Assembly: GCA_946894095.1 (NCBI GenBank)
Contig: OX335660.1
Location: forward strand, 10,545,001-10,609,000
Reading direction: 5' to 3'
Origin: Incurvaria masculella
Taxonomy: Eukaryota > Arthropoda > Insecta > Lepidoptera > Incurvariidae
Length of the DNA stretch: 64,000 bases
The stretch's first letter is position 1. Each line of letters opens with the position of its first letter. Shown one piece after another: positions 11,947 to 28,279 of the stretch. Below the pieces are notes generated by a model. That model was not told the DNA's origin. It was given only the letters and a program-made list of their open reading frames with translations, and searched no databases. The position numbers and the translations under genes are program-made.

Positions 11947-12400
11947 AAGACAAACCAAAAGTAATCTCACTTCTGTCAAAAGTGACATTACGTCTATATC
12001 TGTCAAAACGACGTATAGAAGTACAATTTTTCGTACAGTGTTTGAGATGAATATTCGTAACTGGAACAAAGAGCAACCAAAAGTAATGCTTAATAGTTTT
12101 AAAAGTGAAAATTTGTATAAACAAATATGTTAAAGTGACGTTTCAAAGTACTACTTTTCGTACAGTGGTATTAAGAGAGTTTTGACTGGAACTAGACTTG
12201 TCAAAAGTTATGCTTACTGTTGATCAAAAGTGGCATTTCGTCCACTCTTTTTTCAAGTGACGATTGAAAATACAAGTTTTCGTTTAGTGTTTGAGACAGA
12301 AAATGTGACATTTAGTCCATTCAAAATGTGTTAAAATGACGATAGAAAATAGTAAGTACTTTTCGTACAATTGTGTCAAAGAACGTTGGAAAGTGTTACT
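11947..12400. repeat. Decayed tandem copies of the same MITE
   Basis: Words such as gtcaaaagtgacattacgtc, caaaacgacgtatagaagta and tttttcgtacagtgtttgag recur about every 110 bp, in the order seen in the MITE core. TGACGTCA itself has mutated. This looks like an old array fused to the younger copy at 11712-11946. Confidence 0.55.
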
Positions 12401-16581
<4,181 letters not shown>

Positions 16582-17904
16582 TATTTCACGTCGCTAAAAA
16601 AGAAGGTAGATTTCGTAGCTCTTACGAGTAGTTTGTGCACATCTCTACGGGTAAACGTATAGTATTTCATTACCTCCTTTGTAAGAAAGTCGATCTAGAA
16701 AATGGCCACGTCGGCTTTATTAACCGTTAAATAATCGCGTCGTGTCACATGAGCACACGGCGCACATTTTGCAGGGGTGCAGCATATTGAATGTCTTTTC
16801 ACGTGTGGGGATACCGGGGACGAAACGGCGTCGACTTGTCGATGCCGATCGTGTTACTTTTATAAGACACTTTCGTGAGGCTAACATTAGTTTGATCACC
16901 TCGATATTTATGTCTGCTTCAGTTACTCTATAACCGATTATTCTGTTGGAGATCTCCTTTAATCTCCTACACAGATGAGAAACGGAAGGAAAAGTGCCAT
17001 GTAGACGTCACCCGGATCGCTAGCCGCCATATGGACGAATTGTTCCGAATAGAGGTTTCCAATTCAGTTCCCACCAACACGAACACTCCAAAACGTCTGG
17101 GACTATCTTTACGTGTAGTAAATGTGAATTCTATGTAAGGAAATTTATAAGTTGGTTTATCTCATAGTAGGCGCGCTATGTAGGTCTGGCTATGGTGTCT
17201 GTCGGTCACACGCATTTTGTCCCGAATTGCTATCCTATTATATACTAAAAATTATAATATGGGTACACTTATGCATTCGTGCACCAATTAATTCCTTTTT
17301 TCCTAAAACGTTATACCTTTTGAGAAAAGGTTAGATTTCTGATGCGCAATGTTGTTTTGCTGAAATTGATTAATAAACATCAGGCGAGGGCGAATGTTTT
17401 TTAGCAGGGACGGAACCCTCGGTTCGTGAACAAGTTCATGCTTGATCGGTTTTTTTACGGAGGTCTCCTAAATGTGAAAGTTAGACCTTAGAACGAAACG
17501 AATTTAAAAATTGCTCAGTTTTGGTTTAAATCTGCGTTCGAATGACTGCCTAGCTGTCTTACGATCTCCAGCTTTATTCAGAAAATATACAATATACTCT
17601 ACATTTTTTTACTCTATTATAGAATGTAAGCAAAATGTCACCGTATCGCTCAGCCATGTGTCGACGCAGGTACCTGCCGTGCACCGACCTGCCAAGTGTA
17701 GAGTTACTGCGACGGTGCGGGGTGAGGAGTGGCCGCTATCCAATGTCGCCTCCCTCCGCTCACCAGCCGGTCTGGCCGCGCCGAGCGGCGGGCGGTCCCG
17801 GCCGCGAGCTCCGGTAGACCAACAGATGTTCTCGGGCGCTTGAGAAACGAACCGTTTCTCAAACTGCCACATCACCAGAATATGGAACTGTCTGCCGTCA
17901 AACC
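16582..17904 (+). other. ey: ey intron 2, unique part with a GC-rich patch
   Basis: No exon is recognised. A GC-rich patch at 17640-17830 contains gtcgacgcaggtacctgccg and ccgcgccgagcggcgggcgg. A 136-residue frame crosses it on the minus strand but extends into the retroelement tail, so I do not call a gene. The patch could be an enhancer or part of a transposon. Confidence 0.45.
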
Positions 17905-18041
17905 CAATTTCAACAGGCTCAGCGATGATCCGCAAATCCGCTGGTACGGTGCCTTGCCAAGTGTGGTTTCGCGAGGCGAGGTGAATTTCTGAGCACCTTT
18001 GGTCTCTCAGCACAGTCACCCATACCAGCTTATCATAAAAA
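17905..18041 (+). mobile_element. Retroelement 3' tail (non-LTR type)
   Basis: The run gatgatccgcaaatccgctg, tggtttcgcgaggcgaggtg, acctttggtctctcagcaca, gtcacccataccagc ends in a short A-run. The same last 80 bases recur inside the SINE-like copy at 24168-24256. The A-tail and dispersal suggest a retroposed element. No coding domain is visible. Confidence 0.55.
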
Positions 18042-18294
18042 AGTGTCCTTTCCGTCTTTATTCGATCCAGGTAAACTACATATCCAAATATGCTAGGCGA
18101 GTCTTAGAAATTTTACGTGTTCATGAATGTTTATTTATCTCAAGTTACGTAGGATTGTTTGTATCTGGACAGGAATTAATTATCTCACCATACGTTTATT
18201 TTTTTCATTGAAAAAGTTAGGTAGTAAAGGTAGGTAGTTTAGGTAGAAAAAGGTTTAATGTTAAGCAGAATATCTATGGATACTTGCCGTTCCT

Positions 18295-18420
18295 ACCATC
18301 TTTTCATCCAATCGATGAAACCAGCTCGAGCGGGCTAAACCCTAACACCTAACAGAATATGGTTTAACGTGGATTCCGAACCATGATACAGTTCGCATTG
18401 GTGACGAAATGCACTTACCC
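18295..18420 (-). repeat. SINE-like element, middle part
   Basis: Contains cttttcatccaatcgatg, gagcgggctaaaccctaac, cgtggattccgaaccatg and cgaaatgcacttaccc in family order. The ends have been lost. Confidence 0.7.
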
Positions 18421-19119
18421 ACAGCTCTGACATGAAAAGTTATTTATATATATTTATATAAATTATTTTTTATTATTATTATTTTCTTGCCGACGCTCCT
18501 TCGTCTCGTAGTCTAGCTGCTTAACTGGTCGAAACCGCGGCGCCACAGTGGCACACCGCAGATTTGTCTCATCTAATCCGTGGATTAGTTCCACTGCCGC
18601 GTAACGCAATATCTCGCAGTCGTTCTGCGGTCTCGGCAAGGTCAGCATATTCGATCGAGGAATTCGGAAACACGAAGCTGTCGTTGTCAATTCTTTAAAT
18701 TTTGTATTCAAGTCGAGATTCATAGATATCAGTAAAAATATGTTTGTAAAATGAGAGGTTACTAATAATCAACTCCAGATTGGATGGAAATAAATCAAGT
18801 TTTATAGATATCAATTGGTATCACGTTATATATCTTTTGTTACATATTTGTGAAATTAGTTGCTAGTAACAATCAATTCAAAACAGGAAATATGTAATGA
18901 ACTGTGTAGCTATAGAACGTGATTTTAAACAGTCGAATACGGGTTCTACGCATTCACTTCTATGGATTTAAGATATTAGTTTATGAAGCATTTAAATATA
19001 ATGTCTCTGACTCCATTATTTTGCCTAACCTGCTACGTCTGTCCGATGTCCAATCCAACGTATCCTCGAACTGGTTATTGATGTCTTATTCCTGGACCGT
19101 CCGGCGTCCTTAAATTTTA
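18421..19119 (+). other. ey: ey intron 2, no recognised element
   Basis: A GC-moderate patch at 18485-18720 gives an 86-residue minus-strand frame (MNLDLNTKFKELTTTASC...) without a recognised family. The remainder is AT-rich. Confidence 0.4.
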
Positions 19120-19240
19120 CGGCCATATTGAACTTGGTGGAATTTTTTGGGACAATTTTACTCCCTTTTTCACCATCGTTCATTCGAACGTGATAGTACC
19201 AATCCGAGCGGGATAAACCCTACCAGATACGTAATTAATT
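19120..19240 (-). repeat. SINE-like element remnant
   Basis: Carries ggccatattgaacttggtgg, catcgttcattcgaacg, and gagcgggataaaccctacc. Strongly diverged. Confidence 0.55.
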
Positions 19241-19493
19241 ACAAGTTGGAATGGAATCAACACGACCAATAAATCCCTTAGTTAGGGAATAAATTAATTG
19301 CGACCACTTGTATTTCTAAGTTCCCACATAACTATTTCTAGAGCGACCTTTAGCTATCCAGGCCGTTTTTACTGACTCTACTGTGATTTTTTTGTTTACC
19401 AAATTTCTATCTAAAATCTTTGTTTCTATAAAGCGTTTTCCTCTACGTCATCTATCAAAAGCCAAGGCCTAAGTGAGTTTTGCCCGTGGGCAG
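19241..19493 (+). other. ey: 3' end of ey intron 2
   Basis: AT-rich with no repeat recognised. It ends in tttgcccgtgggcag|GTACTACGAG, a fair acceptor. Intron 2 runs 13814-19493, about 5.7 kb, roughly half of it the exon-derived array. Confidence 0.7.
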
Positions 19494-19674
19494 GTACTAC
19501 GAGACGGGCTCGATCCGGCCGCGCGCGATCGGCGGCTCCAAGCCGCGCGTCGCCACCGCCGAGGTGGTCGGCAAGATCTCGCAGTACAAGCGCGAGTGCC
19601 CGAGCATCTTCGCGTGGGAGATACGCGACCGGCTGCTCAGCGAGGCGGTCTGCACCTCGGACAACATTCCCAGC
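19494..19674 (+). CDS. ey: Pax6/eyeless, second paired-box exon (linker and RED start)
   Basis: One base completes R, followed by 60 codons: [20 protein letters not shown], then [20 protein letters not shown] and [20 protein letters not shown]. It covers the linker and the first helices of the C-terminal RED subdomain of the paired domain. The [14 protein letters not shown] stretch is typical of insect ey. V-G-K instead of V-S-K is a small difference from the fly protein. The donor AGC|gtgagt is strong and phase 0. The next expected residues are VSSINRVLRNLA, which I could not find in the remaining 44 kb. The GC content is much higher than that of the surroundings. Confidence 0.95.
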
Positions 19675-19697
19675 GTGAGTACTCCTGGCCCTGTTTA

Positions 19698-20306
19698 TGT
19701 TGTATTACGTGCACGCCATGTTTACCGCCAAGAGATGGCGCCACTCACCTACCTACATGGCGAAGGGATTATACAATATCTGTCCTTTTATATACTACGT
19801 CTCCTCGGCCTGCTCAAATTAGAACACTCTCTGGAAAATCCTGTCATTGTCTTGAACATAGACCTAGAATAGCGCGCCGTGCTTATTCTTGTCTCGTGCT
19901 AGTCTATAGTCTCGAAGGAGATTGTTCTCGACTAATGCGCTATGGGCACCTGAATTCGAAGCAGTTCTCTAGAAAGAAGCAACCCCGATATAAAAGGTGA
20001 CCAAGCGCTGAAGGCTGCCTGTATTTTGGACTGGGAGTGAAGTATTGGGACGTGAAGCGAGTGATAACAAGCGAAGGTGGGACTTCGAGGTGATATAAGT
20101 AAACTAGCTCTTTCAGTGAAACAGTTCAACGGGTGATATTGTTGAAGCGACGTATCGACGTGGAATGCAATTTGTTATTTGTGAATTTGTTTGAATATAT
20201 TTTTGTTTATGTTGATTTTATTTTTATTTTGTTTATTTTTGTTTATTGTTTGAGTATTATTAACTTTTAGTGTTTTCGCCTCAGTCTACACCCCACACGC
20301 GTAACA
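19698..20306. mobile_element. Possible solo LTR just inside ey intron 3
   Basis: The segment could run from tgttgtattacgtgcacg to cacacgcgtaaca, i.e. TG...CA ends with imperfectly inverted termini. It includes agatggcgccactcacctac near the start and a TATA-like gatataaaagg at 19986-19996. These are features of a retroelement LTR. No primer-binding site, polypurine tract, second LTR or gag-pol frame is seen, and the short target duplication is unclear. Alternatively it is ordinary intron sequence or an enhancer. The start is only 24 bp after the exon donor. Confidence 0.35.
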
Positions 20307-21587
20307 TGTGCCGACGGAAACTCATTCGTATACCGCAGCGTAACTACGTATTAGCGTATATCAAATTAAGTTGATCTTTTCAGTGTCATGAAAGATTTCT
20401 GTTGAGATCTGAATGGATCCTACTTATATGAGATGAAATGATTGGGAGGAAAGAACATTAATTAATGTTTTTAAAAATCAGGTGAAGCTTACAATGTTCG
20501 CATGCCAATGGTCCCGTAATTTCTTGCATAGTCAAATGGGTTTTATACGTCCTGACGCATAAAAAATATATGTATTAATACAACTTTTGCGTGCATTTTG
20601 ATGTAATTTCCTTAGTTCGTAGGAGCCGTCCATGTATCTGTTGCATCCTTTAAATAAATTTGGAACACTAACTCGACTATATTTAGTTACATATATTTTC
20701 ACATTTAGTTTACTACATCTAGTTTCGAACCGGACACAACGAACCAATTTTCATCAATTTTTACAACAAATGTAAGCTGTGATTGCCATTTCAAAACGTT
20801 CATGTGTATCATAAATTTTTCATCGCGTCAGTAAACCACCGTCCGATCCTCCATGGTATCTTATGGTGAAAACCATATTTCTGACCGGTACGATACCGGT
20901 TACGATATATTCGCATTTTAAAATTGTCAAAACAGTAAATTTTCCATGCATTTAAAATTTTAATATATTTTTAAGGCATTTTCACCGATTCAAAAAAAAA
21001 CATGAAAAAGGTGTTCAATATCGAATAATGATTACGTTGTTTAAAAATTGTTCCCATAAAGGCCCCAATTTTTTAAATCCTGGCGACGAGACCCTAAAAG
21101 ATTTTCGTTCAAACCAAACTTTCCAATACTACTACCTTTTAATGCAGATGTAAAGTCGATTTCCTCATTCCTCCCGCGCAGCCTAGCTATAGAAATGGGC
21201 CTCCACCCCTCTAGGTGTCCTGGCCCACCTTATCTTCTCCTTTCAAAGGGACTGTACAGGGTGGTGCGACACCCTCCGCTTCGCAGACACAAAGCGGCGA
21301 AGATAAAGCCCCCCACCACTTCGCGGCGAAACAATATGATTTTTTTTTTCATTTTTCCTCTTTTTAGAGCACTCCCCCGAACGGAGCCCTCTCGAAACAC
21401 CCTTTAAATATCTTCGTCCCCGATACGTCTTTGCGTACAGGTTGGTATAAATGTTTATCTTGCAGGTGAAAAAATGTTTTTTACATAATACATATGTATT
21501 TTATAATCTTTCTACCTGTGTTGAAAACCAATAATTAATGTTTAACTATATTTTTCACTACTTTTCAAGTCATTAATAATATAATAA
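20307..21587 (+). other. ey: ey intron 3, nothing recognised
   Basis: No homeobox, RED-helix exon or RNA gene is visible. A modest GC-rich stretch lies at 21175-21420. From here to the window end the + strand reads as intron or, if the gene ends on another scaffold, intergenic sequence. Confidence 0.5.
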
Positions 21588-21767
21588 AATGGTCGTAGCG
21601 GCAATGTAAAATTCACCGTGTTTGCCATACAGTCCAATTAGCCGTGCTCATGAAGTGAAGGTCCTAGCATGGCACCCAATTCCTTCAGGAATGTGGTGTA
21701 TTGGGCTAATACGATAACGGTAGTTGTGTGATATTAGCCATCCATGTCAGGTTGCATAAAAAAATAT
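21588..21767 (+). repeat. SINE-like element, 3' half
   Basis: Starts at atggtcgtagcggcaatg and ends at ccatgtcaggttgcataaaaaa, matching the 3' half and A-tail of the copy at 59302-59706. It is 5'-truncated, as expected for retroposition. Confidence 0.85.
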
Positions 21768-21972
21768 AGTCTGAAGGCAGTGTTTGGTGTTAAGAGGTAT
21801 AGACCATTAAAAATTAAGAAAATTGCACTTAGAAGGAACGTTAAAGATTCACATTTTTTTTTCTAAATCTACATAAGAACCGGTAGGGTAAGAGAGCTAT
21901 TGGCTTTAGGCAGACATTTTTATCCTCCTGGCATGAATCTTACTTTATTATTGTTTTGGTTTCTCCTTATTT

Positions 21973-22240
21973 CATATGGACATGGATGGCTGATGCTATG
22001 TATACTTACTTTCATAATATTAGCCCGACACAACTCATGGGAAATATGTGCCATACCAGGGCCTTCCTTATATTGCACAGCTAAATTGAACTGGATAAAA
22101 AACACGGACAATTTTCATTGCCGCGCCGACCATCGTTCAGTCAATGCGATGGTAACAAGCCGGGTGGGATTAACCCTGCCACCTAGTAAGTAATGAAGCA
22201 CTTACAGTTCAACGTGGAATTCAAACCGGGACGAATCCCT
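21973..22240 (-). repeat. SINE-like element, 3' two-thirds
   Basis: Reversed copy with atatggacatggatggc, gcccgacacaactcatgg, gccataccagggcc, catcgttcagtcaatgcg and gggattaaccctgccacc. The head is missing. Confidence 0.85.
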
Positions 22241-22739
22241 TATTCGCCTTTATAAGCGGTCTTCTTATATACCACAGAGTACTACTGCTCCCGAAATGTT
22301 TGTCATACTAGAGACGACTAGGGCAGAATAAATATGGGTAGTTTTTAGAAAGTAAGAATATATTTATATAATAGGATCATACAAATAAATGATTCTTTGA
22401 AAAAACTTTTAATTAATAAAAAAAAACTATGTAAAATAAATCTTAGATTAATCAGAATCTTAATCAATGAACTTAACGTTCATAATAAAGAGAATCTTCA
22501 ACCATCGTTTCTATCAAGTGCTGCACCAATTCATCTTGGTTTATCTGAAAAACTTTTGGCATCTGGAACTAAAAGAAAAATAATAAGGAAATACTCAATA
22601 CAACAAAATATAATACTAGATGCTTAGCGCGCTCGAGCAAACGCAAAACGTCGTAAACACAAAAAAATAATTTCCATAAATTAATTAAGAACTCTCTCCT
22701 CCTGTGAATGACATTTTAAAGAAGCAAAAAAAGAAAACG
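22241..22739 (+). other. ey: ey intron 3, AT-rich
   Basis: A lysine/isoleucine-rich 76-residue frame at 22397-22627 is open but matches nothing I recognise and has the composition of AT-rich noise. Confidence 0.4.
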
Positions 22740-22915
22740 GCGCATTAAACCCCCCGGCGCCCGCCGCCCTCCCCCGCGACGAAAAATATTCCGCGAAACA
22801 ACGGGAAAATCGTTCGAGCGAGACAGATAGTGATCGTTTATAGGTGAGCGAAAGAGTTAGAGGTCCACTTCTTTTTTCCTCTGCTGAACGGGGGAAGACG
22901 GGGCATTTTGACATG
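22740..22915. promoter_or_regulatory. GC-rich island, possible enhancer
   Basis: Contains ccccccggcgcccgccgccc followed by aatattccgcgaaacaacgg and a G-rich continuation after 22990. It differs sharply from the flanks and has no coding frame. Regulatory function is inferred only from composition and position in the ey intron. Confidence 0.2.
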
Positions 22916-24084
22916 GTATGAATAAAGAAAATATGAAGGCTTTTGTTGCCGTAAAAATTCCAGTACAGGGGATAAAGTCTTTAAGTTATCAAGGGAGGGG
23001 GCGCTTAGTGGAGGGGAGTTCCTTCTCAGGTAGGGGGTTGGGGGTTGGGAGTTGGCGGGGCGGCGGTGGCGGAGATATTTATCAGATCTTTGATGCCTTC
23101 ATGTGCGTATTTATTGACAATTTAGGGGAATATCGAACAGGAATTTCCTCGAAGCTGGTCTGCAGGAAAGCGGCTTTCATCGTGTAGGCATTTATCTACT
23201 TCGATAGGGTAATATTTCCTGACGTTGCGCGCAAGATATAAATTGGAGCTTCCGGATGGAAATATAATTCTTTATTTTTTACGGATACAAATTTATTATT
23301 TAACTAGGAAAAAAATGCCGATAACGGACATATTGGTCTAAAGCAACAGTAGGTAATAACAAAAGTCCAGCCAAGTACAAGGTTGACTCCTTCGCACAGA
23401 TTGTAGTCAAACGTGAATTTCTCAAACATTCTGAAACCTAGATTGATTTCACATAATTTTGATTTGGGCAAAAATACTTTGTGTATTAAAACAAATATCT
23501 TTTGTAAAAATATAATTACAATCTTTTTACATCACATGCTGCTTTTACAACTCCCTTAAAACCCACAAACACATTTTGCACTTTCTATATCCAGATTTTT
23601 TTAATAAAGTTCCTTGAAAACATACTGGTTAACAGTTGTTTTTTGAGGAATAAGTCGTCACACACGGGCACGAGTGCTCCGCCGGAACCCTATAAATGCG
23701 AACCTCCACTCCACGGCACCCTAGAGTATGACCGATCGCAATAAATGTCAATATTGATTACAACGTTAGGCCTTCAAACATGAATTACCGAAGCGGCCGC
23801 GAGGGTACGGGCGGCGGGTAGCGTGCAGTCCGCGGTTCGAGCCGCGCACAATGAGATATCATTAACGTCGCTGCGACTCAACGCCTGGATACGAGACGTG
23901 TGGCGACCCTAACTAGGTCAGCGCGGGTATGGGGTCATACAGTACGCAACCAAAGACAGGAGAGGGCGTCTCCTATTTAAAAAGTAAGACAAATAAGAAT
24001 TGAGCATTGAAATGACAAAACAGAGACATAAATACCAGAGGAATGGAAAAGCACTAAAGCGAAATGAAATATTATTTAATTCAA
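22916..24084 (+). other. ey: ey intron 3, includes a mixed-GC block
   Basis: A G-rich tract at 22995-23075 is followed by AT-rich sequence. The block 23640-23910 contains cgatcgcaataaatgtcaat, gaagcggccgcgagggtacg and atgagatatcattaacgtcg and has no repeat match within the window, so it is a candidate conserved non-coding element. Confidence 0.3.
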
Positions 24085-24560
24085 GCCATATAACTGGACA
24101 TGCATGGCTTATACCATACTTGTCGTCATGATAGTAGCCCAACACACTGCATTACCGAAAGAATTATGGTAACTCGCTGAACACGGTTTTGCGAGGTGGA
24201 TTTGGGTGAGTACCTTTGGTCTCTCAGCATAGCCACCTATACCGGTTTTTTTTTAAAGTTGCCAGGGAACCTTCCCTTTATGAGAACGGCTACGTTGAAC
24301 TGGATGGAAAACACATACAAATGAAAAGGTATTCAATACGATGGTTCTAACCCGGGTGATTTTAGCCCTAACACCTGGACGGGGAGGGACCTACAATTTT
24401 ATATTGATTGCAAATCGTGGAACAGCTCGCATTCACGACGAAATGTACTTGTCCAACTCAGAAAGAGAAAGAAAATGGTTCATGAACGGGGCAGGGATTT
24501 CAACCCATGTCCTCTGGAATGCATTGTAAGTCTCCGCGCCCTACGACTACGAGTCGCTCA
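24085..24560 (-). repeat. Long SINE-like copy split by another retroelement tail
   Basis: The reversed family runs from ataactggacatgcatggc to gagtcgctcaag and includes the tRNA-like head (ggatttcaacccatgtcctc). Between gaaagaattatg and gccagggaaccttccc lie about 90 extra bases (24168-24256) reading acctttggtctctcagcata and ending in ggttttttttt. That insert matches the retroelement tail at 17905-18041. A younger retroposon has therefore inserted into the SINE. Confidence 0.8.
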
Positions 24561-25854
24561 AGTAAATATTTGATTTGTTGTATCTGATACGACGAAAAGA
24601 CATCATTAGTGAAAATACATTTGAAAAAAATGTTTTTAGTTTTGACCATTTTCAGATGAATCTGTCAAATATATACTATGACCAAATTCTGCTATAGATA
24701 TGATAAATGCATAAATTTATGAGGGGTATACAGAAAAAGCCACATTATTTTCTCACTTTGCAAGCAATGGAAATATGGACTTAAAATCGATAAAAAAGTT
24801 ACGAGTATTATAAGCGTTTCATCTTTTTTCCAATATTTCATGATACATGTTAAATCTCGATGTTATAAAATATATAACATTCGTAAATTAAGAGATGGTA
24901 TATTGCAATATTTTTAGCACACCACAGTCACGCGTCGAAGCAAGTTAAAGAAATACGTTTAAAAAAAGTGTTCATCTTGCATAACACATTTTCACAAACA
25001 GGGGTGCCAAAATAGTCGTTAAGCCTTTGCATACACCCGACTCCCCAACTATAAAAATAATAATGAACCTTGACATTGCGTTAAAACGCCATATAACCCA
25101 AATGTTTCAATGAACAGTTCGCTTAAATCCTTTGCTTTACGACTTATTTTCGAATGACTCAAATCCAAAACATTACGGCGTGTATCCCGCAGCCGTTGAA
25201 GTGATGTAGTTAGGGTGACACTACACAGCAACATGCGTTCCCGTAGCAAATCACTTCCGGGCCACTAAATCCAGCCTAAATTAATATATTTTGCACGCTT
25301 CATGATAAAATGGGGAACTGTCAATGTCCTCTATTTAAATAAAAATAAAAGAATGTCATCGTTTTAGCCTTGGTTATGTTTATAAGTATTTAGGTTCTTT
25401 TTATCATCACTTCTGGTTTTTTTCTATGTAACCTGTCATTTTTGGACAACTTCGCTTCCGATTTCTTCCGATTACCGGTTAAGTATATAATTGCGTGATT
25501 GCAGAATAATTTATTTATTCTATACAATTGAATTCATTATATTTTATAAAACACCTGGTTATACGAATTGCAATAATACTGCAAAATAACATTGATATAA
25601 ATAGATTTCCGACCTTACGACTTGCCTGAATTAACTTGAGTACCTGTGCGATAAACATCAATGATTTGCTTTGCTGTTTTTTTATTTTTCATTTATTGTT
25701 CAAGGGGGGGTGGAACTATTCCGCAAAATGAAAACCTACAGTTTTACATGTCTCTCTAGCAAAACGTATCATGTATTCGAAATTAAATATGCGATGGGTT
25801 AGTCACTAGAGCACAAAGTGTACACCATAATACCAGTAGTTAAGATTGCCGGGA
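24561..25854 (+). other. ey: ey intron 3, AT-rich
   Basis: No recognised gene or repeat. Short frames only. Confidence 0.5.
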
Positions 25855-26360
25855 TTACCTCGTGATTTCCAGATTCCCAAGGACTGACAAAGATTCCTGG
25901 AGATTTCCAAGAATCGTATAGGACTCACAAATATTCCTAAGGGATTACCAAGGATTTCTAGGATTACAAAAGATTCTGGAATATCGTAAGATTTCCAAGG
26001 ACCACCGAATGTTCTTAGAGACTACGCGTCGGTTGCATGGGTAGTCTCTAGGATTCTTAGGTAATATGCTTGAAAATGTTTTCGGGTGAGGAAAAAAAGT
26101 CATGCAGCCAATTTCGGTACAATGGGTTGGTAAATTATTGGAATGAGCAAAAATATTCGTAGATTCCCTGGGATTACTCGGAACTGCCTCAGATTTTCAT
26201 ATTCCTCGGATTTTCGTCTTATATTACCCGAGATTACGATAAATTTAACAGGATTGGCAATATTTAACCTGGGACTCTCAGGTTCACTAGGATTACTCGG
26301 GATTATCTACGAATTCCAGATGTCGCGGACTCCCACCAGGTTCCTCGAGACTACCAAATA
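25855..26360. repeat. Degenerate GGATT-rich periodic sequence
   Basis: Variants of ggattaccaaggattcc recur for about 500 bp: gccgggattacctcg, agattcccaaggactg, gggattaccaaggatttc, gggattactcgg, cgggattatctacg. The spacing is irregular, about 10-14 bases. It resembles an old short-unit satellite that has decayed. Confidence 0.6.
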
Positions 26361-27574
26361 ATTATACACCAGATTCTCTGAGTGACTGACCCTCGTAAAT
26401 ATTCATTCAAACTACGATTTCATGCAGCAATCCCTGCGAAATATTTGTTTTATCGTAAAAGTCCAACCTTGCACTATAATAATAAAGAAATTCTTTCGAC
26501 AACTTGCTTACTTTAATTAATGCGCCCATGCTTTCCGGTTACTTCTACATACATATTACATTCGTTTAAACAAGCGAGGTATTTATGTAAATAATATTTC
26601 ACTCCGATTCCAAAGTTAACTGCTTAAACTAATTCAACTTTCTTCATGACTGAGCTAAGTTGTTTAAATATGTGTTCACACTTCGTATTTCTCCAAAAGT
26701 TGAGCATTCTAAAATGAACGTAATATAGTTGCCAAAAATAAATACGAAAAGCTCAGTATGAAAATAGAGAACAGTATATCGTCGGTATACTGATAAAACC
26801 CTTTAATTGAAGAACTGAGTTTCGAGATAAATGGACTTGAAAGTTTAATATCCCATAATGGTTGGTATAATTGTCCATGTGTTGAAACAACCTAACTTTA
26901 AAACGAAACTTCATAGCAATATATGGGTTTTACCATAAGAAAGACCTTGGAAAATTAAATAGAACTGCAATATTAACAAATTTTACTAAAAAAATTCAAT
27001 TAGCGGGATTTACCAGTATACCGACGATATGTACTCATATATGAAGTTATGAATTCGGGTGGCCTTAGCGGTGGAAAATTAGTTACAACTAAGTATGCGG
27101 AGTACAAAGAGTGCGGATAAGAAGATTAGCGTAGATTGGCGCGTGCGGCACGCGCGTGGCACGCGGCCGAGCGCCCCGCCCTCCGCGCCCGGGCGGCGGC
27201 GGCGCGGCCTAGCCCGAAGGATGGCGCAACGTTGTAAGACATCATTGCCGGCGTTGACACTGATCGTTAGAATAAAAACCACATCGTAATTTATTATTTT
27301 AGAAGTGTCAAGAAGCGTGAAAAACTGGAGAAAAATGGAATGTTTACTCATGAAATTCTCAATACAACAATAACAGTTAGTGACATACTTTACAAATGTT
27401 TACTTAGAAACAGAAATTGTTAATAATAAAAAAATTGATTCTTATTTTTTTTTCAATCCAATATAACCTTTACAACTGGCACTATAATTTGAGTATGCAG
27501 GATATTCTATACATAAGCATGAAACCTCGTCAAATACAGCGTAATATACATAATCTATCTGTACGTCAACACTA
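26361..27574 (+). other. ey: ey intron 3, with GC patch at 27130-27235
   Basis: Mostly AT-rich. The patch gcacgcggccgagcgccccg with gggcggcggcggcgcgg gives short frames on both strands but no protein family. Confidence 0.4.
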
Positions 27575-27830
27575 ATATTATTAACGCGAAATTAAGTCTG
27601 TCTGTCTGTTGCATTTTACACATAAACCGCTGAACCAATTCTGATGAATTTCGGTATAGAGATAGTCTGGACCTTGGAGAAGGACATAGATTTGGATATA
27701 TTTTTTTATGGCTAAAATTAAACTCGTAGGGGTGAAATAGGGGAAACTTTGTATGAGGAAGTCATATAATATCCACATCAGTCCAAAACGACATTGACCC
27801 GAGTGGAGCCGGATACCATCATAAAACCAT
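27575..27830 (+). repeat. Dispersed repeat of the 'gctgaaccaatt' family
   Basis: Shows ctgtctgtctgttgcat, accgctgaaccaattctgat, ggtatagagatagtctgg, gagaaggacatag and caaaacgacattgacccgag. A second copy in the same orientation is at 36585-36835, a reversed one is at 28280-28545 and a short one is at 43410-43500. Such repeats are, as far as I know, abundant in lepidopteran genomes. No coding domain is present. Confidence 0.75.
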
Positions 27831-28279
27831 TAATTCAGTATATTATGTTTTATTTGTAGGGTTCCAAGTTACCAAATATAATGGGTAAGCAAACTGGATA
27901 AAAAAATCCTGGCACCTTCCCATACATATTGCGTTTCCAATCACTCTAGCTTTCGTTTAATAGGTAATTCAAAACGTAATTTACATGCTGCACAAATATG
28001 ATTATTTAATATTATTAGAAAACATTTTTTTGTGCAATGACTATCGAGATATTCGCCAAGAGTTTGAAAATGTGCACCCCTCAATTTTCCAAACCATATG
28101 TTGATAGAATCTAGGAAAAAATACGAATATTTAAAAATATTAGTTATGATAATACACACAAACTCAATATACTGAATTAATTTAGTGTAACAAAAAAAAA
28201 CTGAGAAAATTAACGCTCAATAAAAGCGAATGATGGCCAGTATCGGTTTCGATCTTGCGTCAAAGTTATATATTTTTAG

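Noticed and set aside
17609..18019. 136-residue minus-strand frame in ey intron 2
   Set aside because: Its N-terminal part lies in the retroelement tail at 17905-18041, which is repeated at 24168-24256, and the rest is a GC-rich patch. No recognised domain.
19473..20000. 175-residue frame overlapping ey exon 3
   Set aside because: It is a different frame from the paired domain, which is unmistakable in the frame of 19494-19674.
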